A stretch of DNA of 64,000 nt from CAKZNE01 sp002695025 (GTDB lineage: Bacteria > Bacteroidota > Bacteroidia > Flavobacteriales > Schleiferiaceae). Every line of letters starts with the position of its first letter. Within the stretch, counting starts at the first letter, position 1. The position numbers were made by a program, and so were the translations under genes. Shown piece after piece: positions 61,291 through 64,000 of this stretch. The stretch spans positions 117,206 to 181,205 of the forward strand of contig CAJWML010000005.1 of NCBI GenBank assembly GCA_913043285.1. Direction: 5' to 3'. The notes under the pieces are model-generated. The model saw nothing but the letters and a program-made list of their open reading frames with translations, did no database searches and was not told the origin of the DNA.

Positions 61291-61836
61291 CTATTCCTTC
61301 TCTACTTGCATGTAGGATAATTCCAGCGGTGTTTTACGGCCAAATATCTTAACCATAACCTCAAGCTTACGCTTATCCTCATTGATCTTCTCAATGGTTC
61401 CGTTAAAACCATTAAAAGGTCCGTCAATTACTTTTACAGTCTCACCTACAATATAAGGTATGTTGATCTGCTCATCGGTTTCGGCCAGCTCATCCACTTT
61501 ACCCAACATCCGGTTTACTTCCGCCTGACGTAGGGGAACAGGGTCACCACCTTTGGTTTCTCCCAGGAAACCAATCACTCCCTGTACATTTTTAATAGTA
61601 TGGACCAACTCACCTACCAGCTCAGCTTCTACCATTATATAACCCGGAAAATAGTTACGCTCCTTGCTCACCTTTTTTCCGTTGCGGATCTGGTAAACCT
61701 TTTCCTGGGGTACTAATACCTGACCTAAATATTGTTGTAATCCCGCGTATTCGATCTCGTTCTCTATATACGATTTGATCTTATTCTCCTGCCCGGAGAT
61801 GGCTCTTACAACAAACCATTTTTTTCCGTCACTCAT
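61291..61836 (-). CDS. nusG: transcription termination/antitermination protein NusG
   Basis: Transcription elongation factor of 181 residues. NGN domain (KKWFVVRAISGQENKIKSYI, RNYFPGYIMVEAEL) and C-terminal KOW domain (GETVKVIDGPFNGFNGTIEK). It follows secE by 10 bases. Confidence 0.97.
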   Translation of the reverse strand: MSDGKKWFVVRAISGQENKIKSYIENEIEYAGLQQYLGQVLVPQEKVYQIRNGKKVSKERNYFPGYIMVEAELVGELVHTIKNVQGVIGFLGETKGGDPVPLRQAEVNRMLGKVDELAETDEQINIPYIVGETVKVIDGPFNGFNGTIEKINEDKRKLEVMVKIFGRKTPLELSYMQVEKE

Positions 61837-61846
61837 TTATCAGGTA

Positions 61847-62038
61847 TTAAAATAATCCGTAAAAGGCTTTCAGGGCTTCGCTAATGATCTTGTCCATTGC
61901 GAAAATGATCAGGGCAATTACAATGGAAGCTACGGCTACAAGCACCGCGGTCTTCTGCAATTCTGTCCAAGTAGGCCAGCTGGTCTTATGAACCAGCTCA
62001 TCGTATGATTCCTTAAAATAAGCCTGTACTTTACTCAT
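61847..62038 (-). CDS. secE: preprotein translocase subunit SecE
   Basis: Single-pass membrane subunit of the SecYEG translocon, 63 residues, with the short single-helix form. KESYDELVHKTSWPTWTELQ precedes the membrane helix (VLVAVASIVIALIIFAMDKI). The ATG at 62038 is used; a longer frame to 62077 would extend into the adjacent tRNA-Trp gene. Confidence 0.95.
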   Translation of the reverse strand: MSKVQAYFKESYDELVHKTSWPTWTELQKTAVLVAVASIVIALIIFAMDKIISEALKAFYGLF

Positions 62039-62052
62039 ATTTTCATGCTTTG

Positions 62053-62125
62053 CACGGGTGGTAAGAATCGAACTCACGACCTTCGGTTTTGGAGACCGCT
62101 GCTCTACCAGCTGAGCTACACCCGT
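62053..62125 (-). tRNA. tRNA-Trp (anticodon CCA)
   Basis: Acceptor ACGGGTG / CACCCGT, D-arm GCTCAGCTGGTAGAGC, anticodon loop CTCCAAA with CCA, T-arm GTTCGAT. Discriminator G; no CCA tail encoded. Sits between tuf and secE. Confidence 0.97.
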
Positions 62126-62174
62126 ATTTAGGCAGAAAGGTGATCCCGAAAGAGAACACCTTTTCTGCTTAAAT
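62126..62174 (-). promoter_or_regulatory. inverted repeat between tuf and tRNA-Trp
   Basis: ATTTAGGCAGAAAGGTG (62126-62142) pairs nearly fully with CACCTTTTCTGCTTAAAT (62157-62174) around a 14-base loop. It abuts the tRNA 5' end, so it may be a processing signal or attenuator in the tuf-tRNA-secE transcript. Confidence 0.5.
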
Positions 62175-62214
62175 TATATGTTAAAGTCCCTCCTTGCGGA
62201 GAAACGGTAACTTA

Positions 62215-63402
62215 TTATTCTACGATCTCAGTTACCTGACCAGCACCAACGGTTCTACCACCTTCACGGATAGCGAAGCGAAGACCTTTGTTGATAGCTA
62301 CAGGAGCGATAAGATCAACAGTGATAGAAATGTTATCACCAGGCATTACCATCTCTGTTCCTTCTGGCAGGTGAATTTCACCAGTTACGTCAGTAGTACG
62401 CAGATAGAACTGAGGACGGTATCTGTTGTGGAATGGAGTGTGACGTCCACCTTCTTCTTTCTTAAGGATATAAACCTCAGCTTTGAATTTGGTATGAGGA
62501 GTGATAGAACCTGGCTTGCAGATTACCATACCCCTGCGGATATCAGTCTTTTCAATACCACGGAGAAGGATACCTACGTTATCACCGGCTTCACCGCGAT
62601 CCAGGATCTTACGGAACATCTCAACACCAGTAATAGTAGAAGTAAGTTTTTCATCACCGAAACCAATGATCTCAACAGCGTCACCGGTATTGGCCACACC
62701 AGTTTCAATACGACCGGTAGCTACAGTACCACGACCTGTAATAGAGAATACGTCTTCGATAGGCATCAGGAAAGGCTTCTCGTTGTCACGCTCTGGCTCT
62801 TCGATCCAGTTGTCAACAGCTTCCATCAATTCCATTACGGTATCAACCCACTTTTGTTCACCGTTAAGGGCACCCAGTGCGGAACCTTTAATTACGGGAG
62901 AGTTGTCACCATCATATTCGTAGAAAGAAAGCAATTCACGGATCTCCATTTCAACAAGTTCCAGAAGCTCTTCATCATCCACCATATCCACTTTGTTCAT
63001 GAATACAACGATACGGGGAATACCTACCTGACGACCCAAAAGGATGTGCTCGCGGGTTTGAGGCATAGGACCATCAGTAGCGGCAACAACAAGGATAGCA
63101 CCGTCCATCTGGGCAGCACCAGTAACCATGTTCTTTACGTAGTCAGCGTGACCAGGACAGTCAACGTGAGCGTAGTGACGGTTTGCAGTTTGATACTCAA
63201 CGTGAGCAGTGTTAATAGTAATACCACGCTCTTTTTCTTCAGGTGCATTATCGATAGAATCGAAAGAACGCATCTCGGAAAGACCTGCGTTAGCTAGTAC
63301 GGTGGTAATAGCCGCAGTCAAAGTAGTCTTACCGTGGTCAACGTGGCCGATAGTACCGATGTTCAAGTGGGGCTTATCCCTTTTGAATGTTTCTTTTGCC
63401 AT
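62215..63402 (-). CDS. tuf: translation elongation factor Tu
   Basis: GTPase of 395 residues that brings aminoacyl-tRNA to the ribosome. P-loop GHVDHGKTTLTAAIT, switch region GITINTAHVEYQ, DCPGHADYVKNM, NKVD and the domain 2/3 regions are intact. It lies in the tRNA cluster, with the four-tRNA group upstream and tRNA-Trp downstream. Confidence 0.99.
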   Translation of the reverse strand: MAKETFKRDKPHLNIGTIGHVDHGKTTLTAAITTVLANAGLSEMRSFDSIDNAPEEKERGITINTAHVEYQTANRHYAHVDCPGHADYVKNMVTGAAQMDGAILVVAATDGPMPQTREHILLGRQVGIPRIVVFMNKVDMVDDEELLELVEMEIRELLSFYEYDGDNSPVIKGSALGALNGEQKWVDTVMELMEAVDNWIEEPERDNEKPFLMPIEDVFSITGRGTVATGRIETGVANTGDAVEIIGFGDEKLTSTITGVEMFRKILDRGEAGDNVGILLRGIEKTDIRRGMVICKPGSITPHTKFKAEVYILKKEEGGRHTPFHNRYRPQFYLRTTDVTGEIHLPEGTEMVMPGDNISITVDLIAPVAINKGLRFAIREGGRTVGAGQVTEIVE

Positions 63403-63445
63403 GGTTCTTAAAACTTAATTTTTATTTTAATCATCTATAAAAGCG

Positions 63446-63460
63446 AGACCACCGTGGTCT
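63446..63460 (-). promoter_or_regulatory. hairpin between tRNA-Thr and tuf
   Basis: AGACC-ACCGT-GGTCT, a 15-base palindrome, followed on the minus strand by CGCTTTTAT. It could be a weak attenuator before tuf or a processing site. Confidence 0.4.
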
Positions 63461-63469
63461 TTCACTTAG

Positions 63470-63541
63470 AGCCAATGAGGGGATTTGAACCCCTGACCTC
63501 TTCCTTACCAAGGAAACGCTCTACCCCTGAGCTACATCGGC
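63470..63541 (-). tRNA. tRNA-Thr (anticodon GGT)
   Basis: Acceptor GCCGATG / CATTGGC with a G-T pair, anticodon loop TTGGTAA with GGT, T-arm GTTCAAA. Discriminator T; no CCA encoded. Confidence 0.95.
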
Positions 63542-63554
63542 AGTAATTAGTCAA

Positions 63555-63614
63555 TTAGTTGATTAGTTAATTGGACTTTTCAGCTAAAGAATCAACCAAT
63601 AACTAATCAACTAA
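63555..63614. repeat. inverted repeat in the tRNA-Gly/tRNA-Thr spacer
   Basis: The AT-rich arm of 20 bases at 63555-63574 (TTAGTTGATTAGTT then AATTGG) is complementary to 63596-63614 (CCAAT then AACTAATCAACTAA) except for one bulge, with a 21-base loop. Probably folds in the tRNA precursor. Confidence 0.6.
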
Positions 63615-63625
63615 AACTACCTTAG

Positions 63626-63699
63626 AGCGGGAAACGGGATTCGAACCCGCGACCCTCAGCTTGGAAGGCTGATGCTCTAGCCAGCTGAGCTACTCCCGC
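63626..63699 (-). tRNA. tRNA-Gly (anticodon TCC)
   Basis: Acceptor GCGGGAG / TTCCCGC with one G-T pair, anticodon stem TCAGC / GCTGA around loop CTTCCAA, T-arm GTTCGAA. Discriminator T; no CCA encoded. Confidence 0.95.
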
Positions 63700-63706
63700 T
63701 TTTTTG

Positions 63707-63770
63707 GGTTTAAAGGACAAGGTCAACCGTCAGGGTTTACAACCCAACTTTGAACCTATAACCTTAAACC
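63707..63770. repeat. inverted repeats in the tRNA-Tyr/tRNA-Gly spacer
   Basis: GGTTTAAAGG (63707-63716) pairs with CCTTAAACC (63762-63770) with one bulged A; inside lies a perfect hairpin GGGTT-TAC-AACCC (63733-63745). Confidence 0.5.
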
Positions 63771-63813
63771 GCCTGGCTAATACGCACCCAAGTCGAAACT
63801 TTGATACGCATGG

Positions 63814-63896
63814 TGGGGAGAGCAGGATTCGAACCTGCGAAGGTGTATACCAACAGATTTACAGTCTGTCCTCGTTGGCCGCTTGAGTATCTCCCC
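63814..63896 (-). tRNA. tRNA-Tyr (anticodon GTA)
   Basis: Class II tRNA of 83 bases with a long variable arm. Acceptor GGGGAGA / TCTCCCC, anticodon loop CTGTAAA with GTA, T-arm GTTCGAA. Discriminator A, and the next three bases (63813-63811, minus) read CCA, the only one of this group that encodes it. Confidence 0.96.
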
Positions 63897-63942
63897 CATT
63901 ATCAAAAACTTACAGATATGAAATCTGCAAATCATTTGCAAG

Positions 63943-64000
63943 AGCCTGTGGAGGGATTCGAACCCCCGACCAGCTGATTACAAATCAGCTGCTCTGGCCA
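63943..64000 (-). tRNA. tRNA-Thr (anticodon TGT), 5' end cut by the window
   Basis: The visible 58 bases include the end of the D-arm, the anticodon loop TTTGTAA with TGT, the T-arm GTTCGAA and the 3' acceptor strand CACAGGC with discriminator T. The 5' acceptor lies beyond 64000. Confidence 0.92.

Noticed and set aside
62039..62077. N-terminal extension of SecE
   Set aside because: It would run into tRNA-Trp and precede the conserved SecE start.
62194..63297. 367-codon open frame on the plus strand across tuf
   Set aside because: Ser/Thr-rich shadow of EF-Tu on the other strand; highly biased codon use in tuf explains the lack of stops.
1..64000. CRISPR array, insertion sequence or prophage
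   Set aside because: No regularly spaced repeats, transposase, integrase or phage structural genes were seen; the tail-fibre-like domain at 29848-31326 is part of a T9SS cargo protein.

Overview
The window is a stretch of a Bacteroidota chromosome, probably from the Flavobacteriales or a close relative; nothing in it lets me name a genus. Four things support this. Two proteins end in type IX secretion (T9SS) sorting domains. SusC-like TonB-dependent receptors carry an N-terminal carboxypeptidase-like domain. Several families typical of the phylum are present (DUF3467 next to rpoC, DUF2452, DUF3667, a stand-alone HsdR-N domain next to holA). Many genes are preceded by the Bacteroidota sigma-factor -7 box TAnnTTTG. 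The gene order tRNA-Thr, tRNA-Tyr, tRNA-Gly, tRNA-Thr, tuf, tRNA-Trp, secE, nusG, rplKAJL, rpoBC is also usual for the phylum.

Layout. 0.5-5.6 kb: TonB receptor, small carboxypeptidase-like-domain protein and M23 peptidase, all on the minus strand. 5.7-8.1 kb: coiled-coil protein, zapA, a candidate 6S RNA and rny on the plus strand. 8-16 kb: nucleoside phosphorylase, universal stress protein, M14 peptidase, three small conserved proteins, a PhoB-type two-component system and a tiny T9SS cargo protein. 16-31 kb: glycosyltransferase, a second TonB receptor, holA with a divergent HsdR-N protein and an rRNA methyltransferase, a lipoprotein, DUF3667, purB, a deacylase, aconitase, a uracil-DNA glycosylase-like protein, and a T9SS protein with a tail-fibre chaperone domain. 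31-34.8 kb: purL, plsY, clpS and tRNA-Arg.

34.9-40.5 kb is the most system-like region. A TetR-type regulator has a perfect palindrome inside its own promoter. It is followed by a small membrane protein, an ABC exporter subunit with a degraded ATPase domain, an HlyD-type adaptor and a TolC-type outer membrane protein. 40.5-45.5 kb is a minus-strand envelope cluster (lytic transglycosylase, SpoIID-like protein, LpxB, small membrane protein, SurE). 45.6-48.7 kb holds a zinc peptidase and a BlaI/BlaR1-like pair with tandem operator dyads, plus a stand-alone TonB-C-domain protein. 48.8-50.3 kb holds an M43-like protein that has lost its zinc site, and a lipoprotein. 50.4-64 kb is the transcription/translation cluster, read on the minus strand.

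Most of the window is intact core genome. I see no phage, insertion sequence or CRISPR array. The best candidates for undescribed biology are the TetR/degenerate-ABC exporter operon, the M43-like pseudoprotease, the BlaI-controlled M56-TonB locus, and the RNA hairpins in the rplL-rpoB and tRNA spacers.
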